A DNA stretch of 64,000 nucleotides, from assembly GCA_025786725.1 (NCBI GenBank), contig JAHLTZ010000007.1, forward strand, positions 62,001 through 126,000, written 5' to 3'. The position numbers and the translations under genes are program-made. Below are positions 9,384-22,686 of this stretch, one piece after another (the first letter of the stretch is position 1; the number at the start of each line of letters is the position of its first letter). The stretch comes from Syncephalis fuscata (lineage: Eukaryota; Zoopagomycota; Zoopagomycetes; Zoopagales; Piptocephalidaceae). The notes under the pieces are model-generated. The model was not told the origin of the DNA, ran no database searches, and worked only from the letters and a program-made list of their open reading frames with translations.

Positions 9384-11922
9384 TTATGGCTCCAAACGCT
9401 TTGGATCACGCGGGAATAGAGATGCCTTACGGATATTGCCCAATGAAAGGAAAAGCATTAAAACACGCTCAAGACCTGGTCAATTCATTATATAGCATTA
9501 TTAATTACAATTCATGATTAAACTCGTTCAAGGCACTACTTACCAATACCACCACCAGCATGAGGAGGTGTGCCATACTTGAATGCATTAATATATGGTT
9601 CAATTGAGACTGGATCAACACCGTGTTCATCGGCACGCTTTCTCAAGAATTCCGAGTCGTGAATACGCTGGGCACCTGACATAATTTCCTCACCACGAAT
9701 GAAGAAATCATAAGAGTTTGAATATCCCTATAATAATAAAAAGTAATTAGTAGTTGGTAATGTTAATAAATAGGTTATTATCCTGTTGTAACATAGTTTG
9801 GATACATGATAGATACGTACAGGCATATTTGGGTCGGGCATGGTGTAGAAGGGTCGTACAGACAATGGGAATTTGTCAAGCATGTAGAAATCGGTCTTGT
9901 ATTTCTCTTTGACAAGCTGGCCAAGACGACGCTCTGCTTCAGTTGACAAATCATCAAAATCGCTAATCTCGTAGCCTGATTCACGTAGCATTGCTACACC
10001 TTCCGGATAAGTAAGACATAGAGTCTTTGGTAGATATTGTAGTGGCTCAAATGGATGCTGACGATTAACAACACCAATCTCTCGTGCATAGCGTTGATTC
10101 AAACCATCAAAGATAAATACGAATAGCTCGCCAAGTAGATCAAGTACCTTGATAGATAGACAGATTAGAATGGGTATATAGTTTAATAATTGATTCTAAT
10201 ATATAAATAATATTAGCTTACTTCATGATAATGTTCCTGGAAGGCCATTTCCAAATCGACACCAACAAATTCGGTCATATGACGATGCGTGTTGGAATCT
10301 TCAGCACGGAATACTAAATAGATTACGTAGAATAAGCTGTATTAGTAGCTGTATTGGATCAACAATTTATAGTATATCTATAACTTACCAGGGGCAATCT
10401 CAAACACTCGGTCAAAATCGGCACAGATGGCCATTTGTTTGTAGAACTGTGGTGATTGAGCAAGATAGGCAAAGGCTAATTTGTATAGACAATAAATAGC
10501 AGTTCAATAGCTTAAACCGGCTGCTTACTCTTAAAATAGCTAATCTTAAATACACTGGCACCACTTTCACTGGCAGCACCAAGAATCTTTGGCGAGTGGA
10601 TTTCTACAAACTTGTTTTGTAGCAAGAACTCGCGGAAGAGCTCACAAATACCCGATTGGATACGAAAGATGGCTTGACCTGTAATGGTCTATCAATATAG
10701 CATAATGGTATAATTAATAGATTAGAATGTCATTCCATAATAAATAGATTTATATGTAAAAGCAATGTACTTACGCGAAGATCAATAACACGATTGTTAA
10801 GACGTGTATCAAGATTAACACGGCTAAACTGGCTATCTTCCTACTCATAATAGTATACATGCTGAATATAGTGGACTATTAATAGATTCAATAACTTATT
10901 TACCTTTTCATATTCTGCATCTGGTCGGGAAGCATCTTCAATCGAGAATGGTAGTTGAGGTACAGCTTCGCTTTCTACAAACAACTATATCATAACAAAC
11001 CTATTAATTATAACAATATAGTATAATATAATATAATGACTTACGGAAAGAATATGTAATTCTACATCTTGTACCGTACAGCTACGAATGGGCTCCGGTG
11101 CTTTATTGACTTGAGCCTCAACTAGAACAATCGATTCATTGGGAATGCTAATATAAAATATCATAATACAAGTAATTGATCAACCAATTAATTAATAAGT
11201 ATATTCGACCAATAGTAATTTATATAATTAAATAAATTACCTTACAGCAAATTTCAACATTTTTTTGCTTACACGCTCCTTATCGGCCACCAACAAGGCT
11301 TGTACCGTTGAATACTGGTGGCGTAGCAAGAAGAAGCACATTTTAGCACCTAAAATCTTTAATAAATGTATCCAACTGTAGTGATTATCCACTTACCTGT
11401 TGGACGTGAATGCTGTACACGGGCCCGTAAAAGAATAGTTTGACCGGCCAGATCGGCAGTAATATCCTTAATAGCAGTACGTACTCGACCTAATATAAAC
11501 AAGTAGCGTTATATTAGTATATTTAGTTGTTTGTTTGTCTATCTATTTATTTATACATCGACATCTCTATAGATCAATGGATCACCTACCAGTACGCTCC
11601 TGAGATTGATTCATAGGCTTTTTGCCATAGTATTCAGTAGAATAATCAACCTCGTTGGCTTCACGGGCTGCTTTGTCGGCAGCTTCTTTTGCCGCACGTT
11701 CTTGCTTCTTTGCCTCCTTTTCCTTCTTGGCTTGAAGCTTCTTGAAGGCCTTTTTGAGATCTTGTTTCCTTCGTCACTGTATATACGTAATATTAATACC
11801 ATGTAACAGTATTAATTACAACAGTTATAGTAATACGCACTCATAGAAGACTTCTTCTGACTCGTCTGGATTGCGACAACGTCTACCGTTACAGGTGCTG
11901 CCTGTGGTTGAGATTCTGACAT
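9384..11922 (-). CDS. DPS1: Cytosolic aspartyl-tRNA synthetase
   Basis: This is a class II synthetase that charges tRNA-Asp in the cytosol. It starts [19 protein letters not shown] and has a Lys/Ala/Glu-rich N-terminal helix ([19 protein letters not shown]), the RNA-binding extension typical of fungal and animal AspRS. An anticodon-binding OB-fold follows. The catalytic domain shows motif 2 text ([19 protein letters not shown]), the loop [31 protein letters not shown], motif 3 ([10 protein letters not shown]) and the C-terminus [17 protein letters not shown]. The gene has about ten short introns with CTTAC donors on the plus strand. The first intron boundary (donor near 11838-11840) is ambiguous: GTGCGT gives the wrong phase, whereas GTATTA two bases on restores it. 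Confidence 0.92.
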
Positions 11923-12193
11923 TTTAGCGAATTAACAATCAATAGCCAACGTGTTAACCAGTAGAAGGTGAAAAAGAGCTGAAATGATAAAAGAAAAACT
12001 TCAATTTTCAATATGAATAATGATGATGTAGATGATGATGATGTTGTTACAGATAGATGACGATTAAAACTGTCATTATGAATCAGGACGTCGTTTTTCC
12101 TCTTCTTTAAAACACTTTATATTTTGAAAGTGTACACTGTAGCCAATTTATTACAATTCATTGATAGCTTAGTCTTGTGTTTTTATTATTACT

Positions 12194-13444
12194 ATGGAAG
12201 AGGTGCAACAGCCAAATCCATGTAACATATCGCTTGTGGAGGATATTCCATACGAATTACAAATAAGAATTGTTACATTCTTGAACCTTAAAACAGTTAC
12301 TGCTATAGCTCGAGTACGTAATAAAGTAGTCGATAGAACTTGTCAATAATATTATGTAGACATGCAAGGCTTTGTATAAGTTGTCAAGGATGATTGGGCG
12401 TGGAAGGATTATTAGTGTAAGTATCTACACGGCACAATAGTCAATTTAAATAGCTTAATGGTTTATATATTCAGACATCGATATGGTTCAAAAGTACTAC
12501 CGGCATCTAATGAAGATATATCCTACTTGGATATTTATAAACGTATATGTTAGTACATAATTGAATATGGGAACGATATAATTGGCACTTACATTGATAT
12601 ATAATAGCATATCCTGAATTATTAATCGCGGATAACTTTGACATTATCCATAATAATGACCCTTATTGGAAAACTATCACTATAAGGGGTAAGCTATATT
12701 TAGACTAAATAGAATATAAACACTAACTGCGCTATAGCAATGATAAAAGTATCAATGTTGCCTGGTTAAATCATGTTTGTTGGTTGCATGTAAGTGAACT
12801 TTGTAATTAATGGTTAAGTATTAACGATCTGGATAGCTGGAGGGAACTATGAATCGTATCGAACATGGCGCTTATAAAGTGGTTTGGCTTTTGTATACTG
12901 TCACACTCCATACAATCTAGACGATATAACCTTTCACGCAGATGTTGTAGGACAAGTAAGTGATATAAAGTATGTACTTGTAATTAACCATGGACGGTAG
13001 CAAGTTAATGATCAACTGGAATCCAAGTTTGCATCAACTATTCTATACAATCAGAGCCGTAATGGATTGAAGGAATATGTCATGCCTGGCACGCTGAATG
13101 TAAAGCCTGATGATAACTATGCTGATGTGAAACTTTATGTACAGGACCATAGTAATCAGTGGAAAGTAAATATAGTAAGTAATTATTGGCTGATGTATTA
13201 TAAATTAACATTTTATTAGGGATTTGTGGCGGTCAAACTGGTTCCTGCTTATAAAACTCGCAATGATAAGGAAAATTCGGAGACTGAAGAGAATTTAGAC
13301 GCAAATGATAGCTCTGATTTGGCATTTTTTTCCAATATGGATATTGGAAGCACTATTGATGAACAAGATGAGCATGATGAGCATAATGAACGAAATGGAC
13401 AAGATGAATCGAAGTATTTGTTCAATGTAGTATATCATAAATAG
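12194..13444 (+). CDS. F-box protein with C-terminal PP2/FBXO-associated-like region (frame interrupted)
   Basis: The N-terminus holds an F-box (EDIPYELQIRIVTFLNLKTV, then ARTCKALYKL), which would bind Skp1 in an SCF ubiquitin ligase. Downstream blocks (DDWAWKDYY, HRYGSKVLP, ITIRGNDKSINVAWLNHVCW, EHGAYKVVW, FVYCHTPYNLDD, GTLNVKPDDNYADVKLYV) resemble substrate-binding lectin-like domains of plant PP2-type and FBXO proteins; that assignment is tentative. It ends in an acidic tail. Splice donors and acceptors are intact, but the frame slips near 12381, 12415, 12688 and 12890, each consistent with one missing base. Since similar slips occur in essential genes of this window, assembly error is as likely as decay. 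Confidence 0.6.
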
Positions 13445-13684
13445 CTGTTTAATTTTAATAAATAATGATTTGCTATTGAATAGTAATTATTGTGACATAG
13501 CATCAATTATTTGTATGTTTGTATTTGCTCAATTAAATATAATAACGATAAAATAGTTAATAGATTAGTAGATACTGTTTGATAATTTAAAATACTTTTA
13601 CTATTGACAATATGTTTGTTATTTGATTGTAATACGTAACTCACTGATTAATAAATGCTATTATTTATTATCTATTTATCATGT

Positions 13685-14371
13685 CTAAATGTTGAACAAC
13701 AGCGCGACAACAACTACAACTACTAATGAGCCATAGAGTTGGCATTGATGGTGAGAATTTGGTAAAAAAGAATTGAGCTTATCGTTTTCACTTGTGTTAT
13801 TTGGAGCGGTAATCTTGACACATTCGTCATATCGCTTTTGTATTTCAGCTTATTGTAGCAGATATATTCTTGCATAGTTGTAGTTGATCATTTAGCCAAC
13901 CAGTCCAACTTTTAATGTAATGAAGTTCGCACTTATCGCATAGCTCATTTTCTAAGGAAGACTGCCTAAACTCTCGTCATTCTGTAACAACGTTCAAGTA
14001 AACTGGGTTGACGACATGTTGCTTCACATCGTGGTATATTGGTAGCCATTCTGTATAAAGTCTGGTGGCTATTTCTTCTAAGCTCTGATCTCCTATCGCA
14101 GCCATTCTCTAATATTTTAACGCTGTGTAAGTTGTTCACTGCTACATATCTGCCTGGACCACTGTCGGCAGGTGCATTACATAATTGGGCTTGGTTTGTA
14201 GCCAAATCGTTTAGTCCAACTTTTAAGCAAGGATGAGCAACAATCGGTCTGCCATTGCTTTACGGCAATCATCTGATACTTCATCTTCAGCGCTGATATT
14301 GATCGGACCTTGTGTTATAATGATGCCAACTACGGCCATCAATACGATGCAAACGTTAATGAATCGGGTCA
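13685..14371 (-). pseudogene. Frame-broken secreted, GPI-anchor-like cysteine-containing protein
   Basis: The N-terminus (MTRFINVCIVLMAVVGIII) is a clear signal peptide followed by SAEDEVSDDCRK. The C-terminus ends in a hydrophobic tail (GSLVVVVVVALLFNI, then TAG at 13685) after polar text containing NNTSEND, the pattern of a GPI-attachment signal. Between them, protein-like blocks lie in different frames: DCCSSLLKSWTK, LATNQAQLCNAPADSG, SLEEIATRLYTEWLPIYHD, ELCDKCELHYIKSWTGW and EIQKRYDECVKI. KSWT with nearby cysteines occurs twice, suggesting an internal duplication. At least three frame changes and one in-frame TGA interrupt it. This could be a decaying fast-evolving surface protein, mis-called bases, or unrecognised introns. 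A GTAATG...ATATTAG segment at about 14107-14179 could be an intron. Confidence 0.45.
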
Positions 14372-15744
14372 TAATATAGTTAAATAAAGCGAGTGATTTC
14401 CAGAAATCGTAATGGATGAGGTTAAAGCATTGGTATAATGCACCATCAAGTAACCTAAAACAGCATATATTTATAATGGCAACTCTAGCCAACTCGTTAA
14501 CTTGATTCGATAATCTTTAATTTAGAGATAATACTAAGAAAGCTAATTAGGCACCGTCATATTGAAATAAAGGCCTAGTATTGGTCGAACCAGTTCCAAG
14601 GCAGCTGAATAGGCCTTAATCTAGCATATGGCAATATTTATCACTGTGTGTTGCAAAAAAAAATCCAGGAACCACACAACACTACACAATTGTAATAAGC
14701 TGAAACAGATAGTGTTGCAGCGGACTGTTATTATCGAATAACTGCATGGCATTTTCGAGTTTTATCAGCACGTTTTGTTACAAAAACCAGATAGTTTCAA
14801 ATAGTAATGAGCATTTGAAAAATAGTATCCTATACTGTTCTCTTGATCCAAAATTTGCTATTAATTGCTGGATAATTTTTTTGAATTGCATAGTTATAAA
14901 TAAAATAATAACCGGAGAATAAAATACCGAGCATTGGTTAAATGATTTTGTATGGATCCATCATTATAGCAAGTAAATTTATTTGCCATTTTGCATGTGA
15001 TTACATAAACACTCGACAGTATATGTTTGCATTAAAGCTTTTTTATATATTATCAACAATGGCTAAATAAAAATGCACAATCGAGTATAGATGATCCAAT
15101 GTAACATCCGCGTTACATAATATCAGAAACCAATGTTTTGTAACCATACCAGCTATAGAGATAACAGCCTTTTGCTATCTCCACTTGAACACTGTAATTA
15201 TACGCTGTATTTGACTTGTTTTGAAGAAAGGATGCTGATATGGCATTTACTCTAATCATATAAGCCATAATATATAGTCAAAGTACCTCATTTATATTAA
15301 CAAGGTCATGAAAAAAATAGTTTTTTATAATTATATTTAATATATAACACGTCATTGGTTTGTATTACGAAAACATTTGAAAGTGTATTGCTGAACATAA
15401 AATAAACATTTAAAAATGTTTTCAAATTTTTACTATAGTTACTTTGATATATTTAGTGCAATATCAATTTATATAGTACTACAGCTTTAAGATAGAATAT
15501 AATGACTAATAAGCTGATTTGTAGTAATTTACTTAATATAGACAGCTAATTACTTGTGCTAAATACATTTAAATTATTGTTATAAAATTTAGTCTTCTAT
15601 AATAAGCTGTACATGTTATATCTATAGTTATTAGTTATTTAATAAATGACGTTTTCAATTACAGTTAGTTAATAAATATAAAGCAAATTAAATTCATGTC
15701 CTTAGCAATAAACAGACTTTAGTATAAGATAAAAATACAATATA
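14372..15744. other. AT-rich intergenic region
   Basis: No supported gene lies here. It spans the upstream side of the broken secreted protein (14371) and the 3' side of the DinB-like gene (15745). I found no tRNA, repeat array or transposon ends. Confidence 0.5.
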
Positions 15745-16610
15745 TTATTTCTTTCCACTTCGACGTTCTGTAGATGGTGCCAAGCCGAAACTGGATGGTA
15801 ATTGAATGTCAAACTCGACGCCAATAGCTTTAATTAAAGCATGGTGGTGCACTATTTAATAGTTTATTAATAAGGACTAATAACATGTCAGTTTACATAC
15901 CTGCATGATGTACACAGAACCAAAGCTCTCTTCCCCAAGTGGACCATAACAAAACCGAGTCTTTTCCCGCTGGATTTACAATAGCTCTAATACCGACCGA
16001 ATGCGTTGCTGGTAATAGCATATATTTCTCTAATCTTTGCGCTAAACCATCGATAAGTTGCTGTGCTGCCACTCGATCCTTCTCTGCTGGCACCTGATAT
16101 AATAGCATTAACAACAACAGTATAATCATATGCTTTCATACAGCTTACCTGTGCACTACGACGATCATAGTCAACTAGCGTATATTTATTTTCATTGTTA
16201 TCCTGACTATCAGTTGGCAATGTCGCATCTAAGCCTTCAAATAACAGTCTAAAATGATCACACAGATGTCGTACATGTTTGCCGATAGTACTGCCAGGCA
16301 CGCTACGCGATACGGCAGTGTATATGTTATCTCCTGGCAGCAGTTCAATCATATCCTGACACTGTTTCAAAATACACATGGCCGCCTCTATCACCTCAAC
16401 CATATCGCCTTCAGCCGTATTATGGCTATCTGGAATGGTTTCTAAGCCTGACATACTAATATTGTAATGACTAGTGTATGCTAGCAACGCAACGTGGGAA
16501 GAATAGGAGAAAGAGGTGTAAATTGGCATGGTACAAGTTGTGTCACAAATTAATCTAAATAAAAACGGCATCTTTAGTGCCAATCCATTAGACACTGATT
16601 GGTTCGACAT
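15745..16610 (-). CDS. DinB-like (DinB/YfiT superfamily) protein
   Basis: Three exons: start at 16610, junctions near 16148/16093 and 15900/15856, stop TAA at 15747-15745. The fold signature is histidine-rich. SRSVPGSTIGKHVRHLCDH supplies the first metal-ligand His, and the junction FCVHHAVHHHALIKAIGVEF supplies the rest. The end LPSSFGLAPSTERR matches the common DinB-like fungal C-terminus. Members are helical-bundle, probably metal-dependent proteins; bacterial relatives include thiol transferases, and the fungal ones are uncharacterised. The N-terminal 50 residues before SGLETIPDSHN are poorly conserved in style, so translation may start at the internal Met near 16455. Confidence 0.75.
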
Positions 16611-16678
16611 TATACGCGTGTTGTGTATTAGCGCCAGTCTTTTGTCCTTTGATCAACCTACCACGCTTACTTTCTAGT

Positions 16679-19481
16679 ATGTCTCTAGCGGAATCTACAA
16701 ATAATAAGCGCGATTATGATAGCGATTCCGACTCTATCGGTCCAGCGCTACCGGATCGCGATGCAGGAAGTGACAGCGATGGTAGGCATTCTATAGATCT
16801 CAGCATTGTAAAACCCCACTATTTAACACTACGTTATAGATATCGGTCCAGCCATGCCTTCAGTAGATGTCCGAGGCTCAGAAGCACAGAAGAAGAAACG
16901 AAAGCGAGGCAAGTACACACTTTTATGGCAATACAGCGTCTAAACTTTAAACAGCTCTTGCCCATGAGGAACTTTACACGGAACAATTGCCTTGTGCTGA
17001 GATGTATGAGCGCAGTTACATGCACCGAGATGTACTATGTACAGTTGATTTGACGGGGTAATATTGCGTAGATATATATATATACAATGAATGGCTAACC
17101 AGCATGGCTATTAGTACTGATTTTATAATTACTACATCTATTGATGGACATTTGAAGTTTTGGAAGAAGATGGATATGGGTATTGAATTTGTTAAGCATT
17201 ATCGTGCTCATCTTGGTAAATAGAATGATTTTGGCACTAGTATAGTATATCTGATCAATTTCATAGGTGAAATTACTAGTACAAGTGCATCAGCCGATGG
17301 TACATTATTTGCATCAACAGCCACGGATAAAGCCATCAAAGTATTTGATGTAATTAATTTTGGTCAGTTACTTGTGGAATAATATATAATAACATATAAT
17401 ATAATAACATATAATATACTAATGGAATAATTAGATATGATCAACATCATTAATGTAGATTATGTACCAGGTAGTATTTGTTGGATACATCGACGTGGTC
17501 AGGCACAGGCTTTATTAGCATGGTAAGTAGTTATAATGAATAGTAATACAATTAGGCTTATAATAAACAATAGTGCAGATCGTGACTCAAATGTGATCTA
17601 TGTATATGATGGTCGAGCCGATGGCAAGCCACTTCAAACTATTACACAATTACACAGTTCTTCTGTCTGTACTATAAAGGTAAGTTGATGGCTATTAAAT
17701 GATCACTGACAATTATAACTGTAAATTTATTTACTAGTATAATCCAGTATACGACTGTGTCATATCGGCTGATATTAGTGGTATGGTCGAATACTGGAAT
17801 CCATCCACGCCCAATGAATTACCCACTACTATTGGATTTGAATATAAATCAGCCACAGATCTATATGAATTTAAAAAGGTCAGTTATGTGGATTAGACAG
17901 TAGTATATCCACTAAATGATAGCTATATTAATAGTGTAAATCTTACCCGGGCAGTATTACATTTTCACCTGACTATGAACAGTTTGTCACTATGGGTGTG
18001 AGTGACCGTCAAGTACGTGTATTCAAGTTTGCCACGGGTAAAATGATACGTAAATACGATGAGACACTCGAAACAATTAGTGAGATGCAACAGGCAAGTA
18101 TTGAATTGGTATTAGTTAAATAACACGTAGTTAATGAGTGTTGTTGATTAGGCGGGTACAGCCTTTTACAAATTAGATGATATGGAGTTTGGTCGTCGAT
18201 TGGCCGTGGATCGTGAATTAGAATCCAGTTCTCAGGCTCATTCAATGAATGCTGGTAAGTAGGCTGCATTACCGCTATAGTTGTTGTATTAACTTAAATA
18301 GTTTTTGATGAAAGTGGTCACTTTCTACTTTATCCTACTCTATTAGGTATTAAAGGTAATGGACGATTAAATGTGTATTTATAAATGACTAATAGTAATA
18401 ATACTTAGTGGTGAATACACATACCAATCGAGTGGTTCAAATTCTTGGTAAAGGAGAGCCGCATCGATTTATGAGTATGGCTCTTTATCAAAGAGCACCA
18501 CAAAAAAAGGCTACAACTACTTTGGTAAATATAACTATAAATAATATATGTATTTACTAATTAGAACTTGATTGATTGATAATAATAATAATAATACTAG
18601 GCTATGGCTGCTTCAGATAACCCATTGGTTAAAGAAAAGGAAAGAAAAGATCCAACACTACTATGTACGGCATTTAAACGTAATCGATTCTTTTTATTTA
18701 CACGTCGAGATCCTGAATCGTATGTAGTAAAGACAATGATTATTAACTATATATATATATATATATATATACTAATATTACTATTTATCTATTACTTACT
18801 TAGAGAGGCATCTCATCAAGGTGATCGCGATGTATTTAATGAGAAACCAACCCGGAAGAACAAAGTCTAGCAGTAGCTCAATCGGCGAAACAATTTGGTA
18901 CACGCGCCATTCTACGTACAACACTCGGTGACATTCATATACAGTTGTTCCCCAGTGAAGCACCAAAAGCTGTGGAAAACTTTGTTACTCATGCTAAGAA
19001 TAATTACTATGATAATCTACTAATTCATCGAGTTATTAAAAACTTTATGCTTCAAATGGGCGATCCATTTGGTAAGTGATAACAACAACATAACCGCAAT
19101 ATTACGCATCTATGCTTATTGTAATATGTATTTAGGTGACGGTACGGGTGGTGAATCTATTTGGGGTCGAGATTTTGAAGATGAATTCCATCCAGATCTA
19201 AAACATGACCGTCCCTACATTGTTAGTATGGCCAATGCTGGTCCCAATACTAATGGCTCACAATTCTTTATTACGACTGTGCCCACAGTAAGTGTATAGT
19301 TTATATCGCTATCCATCTATATCTAATTCCATGATAGCCTTGGTTAGACAATAAGCATACTATCTTTGGACGAGCCATTGCTGGATTCGATGTTATTCAT
19401 CGTATTGAAAAAACAAACACGGATAAACTTGATAAACCACTTGAAGATATTAAGATTATGAATATTGATATTAAACAATGA
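16679..19481 (+). CDS. WD40-cyclophilin, PPWD1-type peptidyl-prolyl isomerase
   Basis: An acidic N-terminus ([20 protein letters not shown]) leads into WD40 repeats ([63 protein letters not shown]). A C-terminal cyclophilin domain follows ([90 protein letters not shown]). The catalytic Arg (HRVI), the FFITT segment and the [10 protein letters not shown] motif are intact, so isomerase activity is expected. PPWD1 orthologues associate with the spliceosome. One frame slip near 18855 (ACCCGG where one more C would continue [10 protein letters not shown]) looks like a homopolymer error. One intron contains a (TA)n run at about 18751-18770. Confidence 0.92.
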
Positions 19482-19636
19482 TCACACTTATTACGGCTAT
19501 ATACATTTGTGATCAATAATAAACTATAATTAATGAACATCATAAATACTAGATAATAGAATGTATCGACATCGATAATTTAATGAATACGAAAAAGAAA
19601 GAAACGAACAAAGAGAAAAGTGAATACCATCGTTCA

Positions 19637-22408
19637 TTATTTGGCCACACGTCGTGCCGTACCAATATGACAGGCATTCACCTTAGTGGCAAATCTTAGT
19701 GAGCATAGCGTTTCTTGGAAGCTTTCTGGCAATGGAGAAATATTAACAAACATCAACGTCTTACTATTGCCACCTAGAGAGTTCTGCAGTAAATAGGTGA
19801 GTTTTGAGTTACGATATGGAATATGGCCATCTTTGTTATTGGATAGTGCAGCGATAACATCGCCTAAACTGGCCAACTTTTGTTAATAGCTTGCGTCTCT
19901 TTAAGACGGTCTCCAGTGGCACCTGACATGGCCAATCTTTCTGAACCGGCCAAATCAATAAGATTAAGTACACCTTCACTAGTTTCATCGGTAATAACAT
20001 TTCGACCTGTAAGTCGAAGGGTGAATACACTAATAGCGTCATATTATATTAATTAATATACAATCCCTTACTATTATATGTATATACTACTTACCTATGA
20101 CTACGAGAGGATCGCTCGTTACAAAGAGTTGATCCTACTGCTCGATTCTGACTGGCTTTCTTTAACAATGCGGTTACTTTCTCCGAGGTATCAAGCATCA
20201 CTAATAAACTAATTAGACAATGCATTTATACAGTTATGTAACTTACCAGTTTTGACATCAGTTATAATGGTCTTGTTACCGGCTACATGTTTAATATCGT
20301 GCTTCTTATTCAAATCACCGCTGCCTAGTAGATCATGAATGGTTTCATTGTAGATTTCTACAAATTGACCCTCCATCGTGTAGGCCCATCCCTTTTCCTT
20401 TAACTTCTCGGCTGTTGCAAATATTTGGTGTACTGCCCGTGGAATCATGCCAATACTTGTGGCATCTGGATGATTGGGTCCTTCCATTGTATAAGTCTAA
20501 TAATGTTGTTATCACTAAGTAATACACAGTTTATATTTAAATACCTTGCCACTGCCAGTCTGGCCATATCTGTTTAATTATTGACTATTAGTATTGTCTA
20601 TTACTAAGTAGTAAATACTTACGCAAATATACAGACTGGATAGCCATCCAATGCAGATTGAACCAATTGCGATATTTCTTCAAATACTCGCTCTTGCTCA
20701 ACATTAATAGGGAATACATTATCGAATGAGAATGGATATGACTTGGTTACTGATTTACTGCCATCAGCCGATTCCTATTAAATAGTAATATTAGTATATT
20801 ATGTCTATATAGTTTATAGAATAAATTATACCTGAGTCTGGCATAGTTCAATATCTTTACCGCCCATGGCAGTAGGTAATTTCATATGTGGCATGCTTCC
20901 TTCAGTCAATTTATTACTGTTACATTCATCATCTATCATTGTTTACTGGTATAAGTATCATAACCATTAATTCTATAAGCTTGTATACTTACTCAATAAT
21001 GGACGGACACGGCAAAAGACACGGATATTGCCTTTTAATTCCTAAAATACAATAGAGTTTATTATTGTTATTATATGTTGTATATTGTTATTATTTACCT
21101 GAATTGTATTATGTAAACGACGACGCATCATTTCTTCTTCTCGGATCTTTTGTTCCAATTCGGCGATTAATTGTTTATTGTCCTTTACATCACTTTGAAG
21201 TTGTTCAATCGTTGATTCACGAGTCTTTAATGTATCTTCCGTACGCTATAAAGTATCCATTGTATTTATATTAACTACTACCACACTATTATTATATATG
21301 TACACTTACCTGTAATTTAGTCTTTAATGCACTGTGATCACCTTCAAGTGTAAGGAATGCAGCCGATTGCGATGAAATAGTACTCTTTAACTTGGCATTC
21401 TCTTGCTTCTCTTGCGTTAAACGCTCTTCAGTTTGACGTAGTTCATCGGCTAGACTATCATGGGCTTGTTGAATCGATTCTTGGATCTTCTTTAATTCGC
21501 AAGTTCCAGTTTATGTTTTGCGTCAAGCGCTTTTACAGTCTGCTCATGTTCAAGTGCTTCTTCCTCAAGTTTCTGTTGCATATCGCTTAGCTGGGCAGTA
21601 ATTGTATTATTCTCATTTTCCTTGGCGGTCATACGCTTCTGCAAATTGGCTCGAGATGATTCAAGTTCTTTAACTATATTATATTCAATAAATACATATT
21701 TATAAATGTAATTACTATTATACTTACTCTTTGCTTCACTAGACTCAATCTTCTCGTTCATTTGGTCAACTGAATCCGTTGACGATTGGATTTGGGTCTT
21801 TAAAGCTTCACTTTTATCTTTCATCTCTTCTAAATGGCTCTATAGAATAGTTGAATAGTTATACTATGTACCATTAAATTATTTACTAATTCATACCTTT
21901 ACAGTCGATCCTTTTGCTGTTGGTGCAACCAGTCGCTTCTTCTTTGCCAACGGCCCAGTACCCGCTGAACGAGCCACACGTGCTGGATCTTTATTCTCTT
22001 TGGCCAATGACCTAGCAGTTCCATTAATCGCTGAGCTGGATGTAGTCGTTGGTGCTTTTTTGACTGGAATTGAACGAGCAGCGACTTTACTACCACCACG
22101 TGCTGTTGCTGTTGCTGCTGTTGGAGCGCGTCTTATACCGGATGTAGCACCGCCACGACGAGACCCCGCTCCGACTGTAGCTGCACCACGGCCTGGCTTG
22201 CCCACTCTTGAAGTCGTTGTTGTTGTTGTTGGCTTGGCTACTGGTTGCTGGTCTCTAACCTCCGCTTTACGTTTTAGCCCTGCTTTGCAGTATCGGCCGT
22301 CTCCTCAACAGTATCTTCAGCTAAAACATTATTGGATTTGTCTTTGGAGGGAGTAGCAAATGACTTGTGTCGTGCAATCTTACTGGGTTGCTGAGTACGT
22401 GTCGACAT
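19637..22408 (-). CDS. Kinesin-14 (Kar3/KIFC1-type) C-terminal motor
   Basis: Layout: a basic, Ala/Thr/Arg-rich N-terminal tail ([17 protein letters not shown] onward) that could bind microtubules, a coiled-coil stalk, a [12 protein letters not shown] neck junction, and the motor at the C-terminus. This is the order that defines minus-end-directed kinesin-14. Motor motifs: P-loop [26 protein letters not shown], switch [10 protein letters not shown], switch [10 protein letters not shown], and [40 protein letters not shown]. The role is spindle organisation and karyogamy. Frame slips occur near 19877 (AAGTTGG lacks a T inside the invariant NKSL), 21497 and 22278, all single-base and in conserved or continuous text, so they are probably assembly indels. 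Confidence 0.93.
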
Positions 22409-22686
22409 GGTTGTATTGAACAGCAATAGTGGTTATTCAGTTAACAAGTCAGTATAACAAAGTCAATCAGTGACAACTTAAAAGAAAGAAAAGTAAAACG
22501 GTAACGCGTTCTGTAAAATGGATGTTATGGCAATTGTATTTCAATTGGAGGGCGTGTTTTTGAAAAATCAACAAATCAACAGATCACGTGACATTGGATG
22601 AATACATCACACCACACATAGATACAAGTTATTCATTTATTTGTCTTATTCGCTCACTTTCACTCTATGTAATAACCACTCGTGTC

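Noticed and set aside
22000-22356. 118-codon plus-strand frame
   Set aside because: It is the antisense shadow of the Ala/Thr/Arg-rich tail of kinesin-14.
19637-22408. Kinesin-14 as a pseudogene
   Set aside because: Breaks are single bases inside invariant motifs, with all splice sites intact and the same pattern in other essential genes; assembly indels are more likely.
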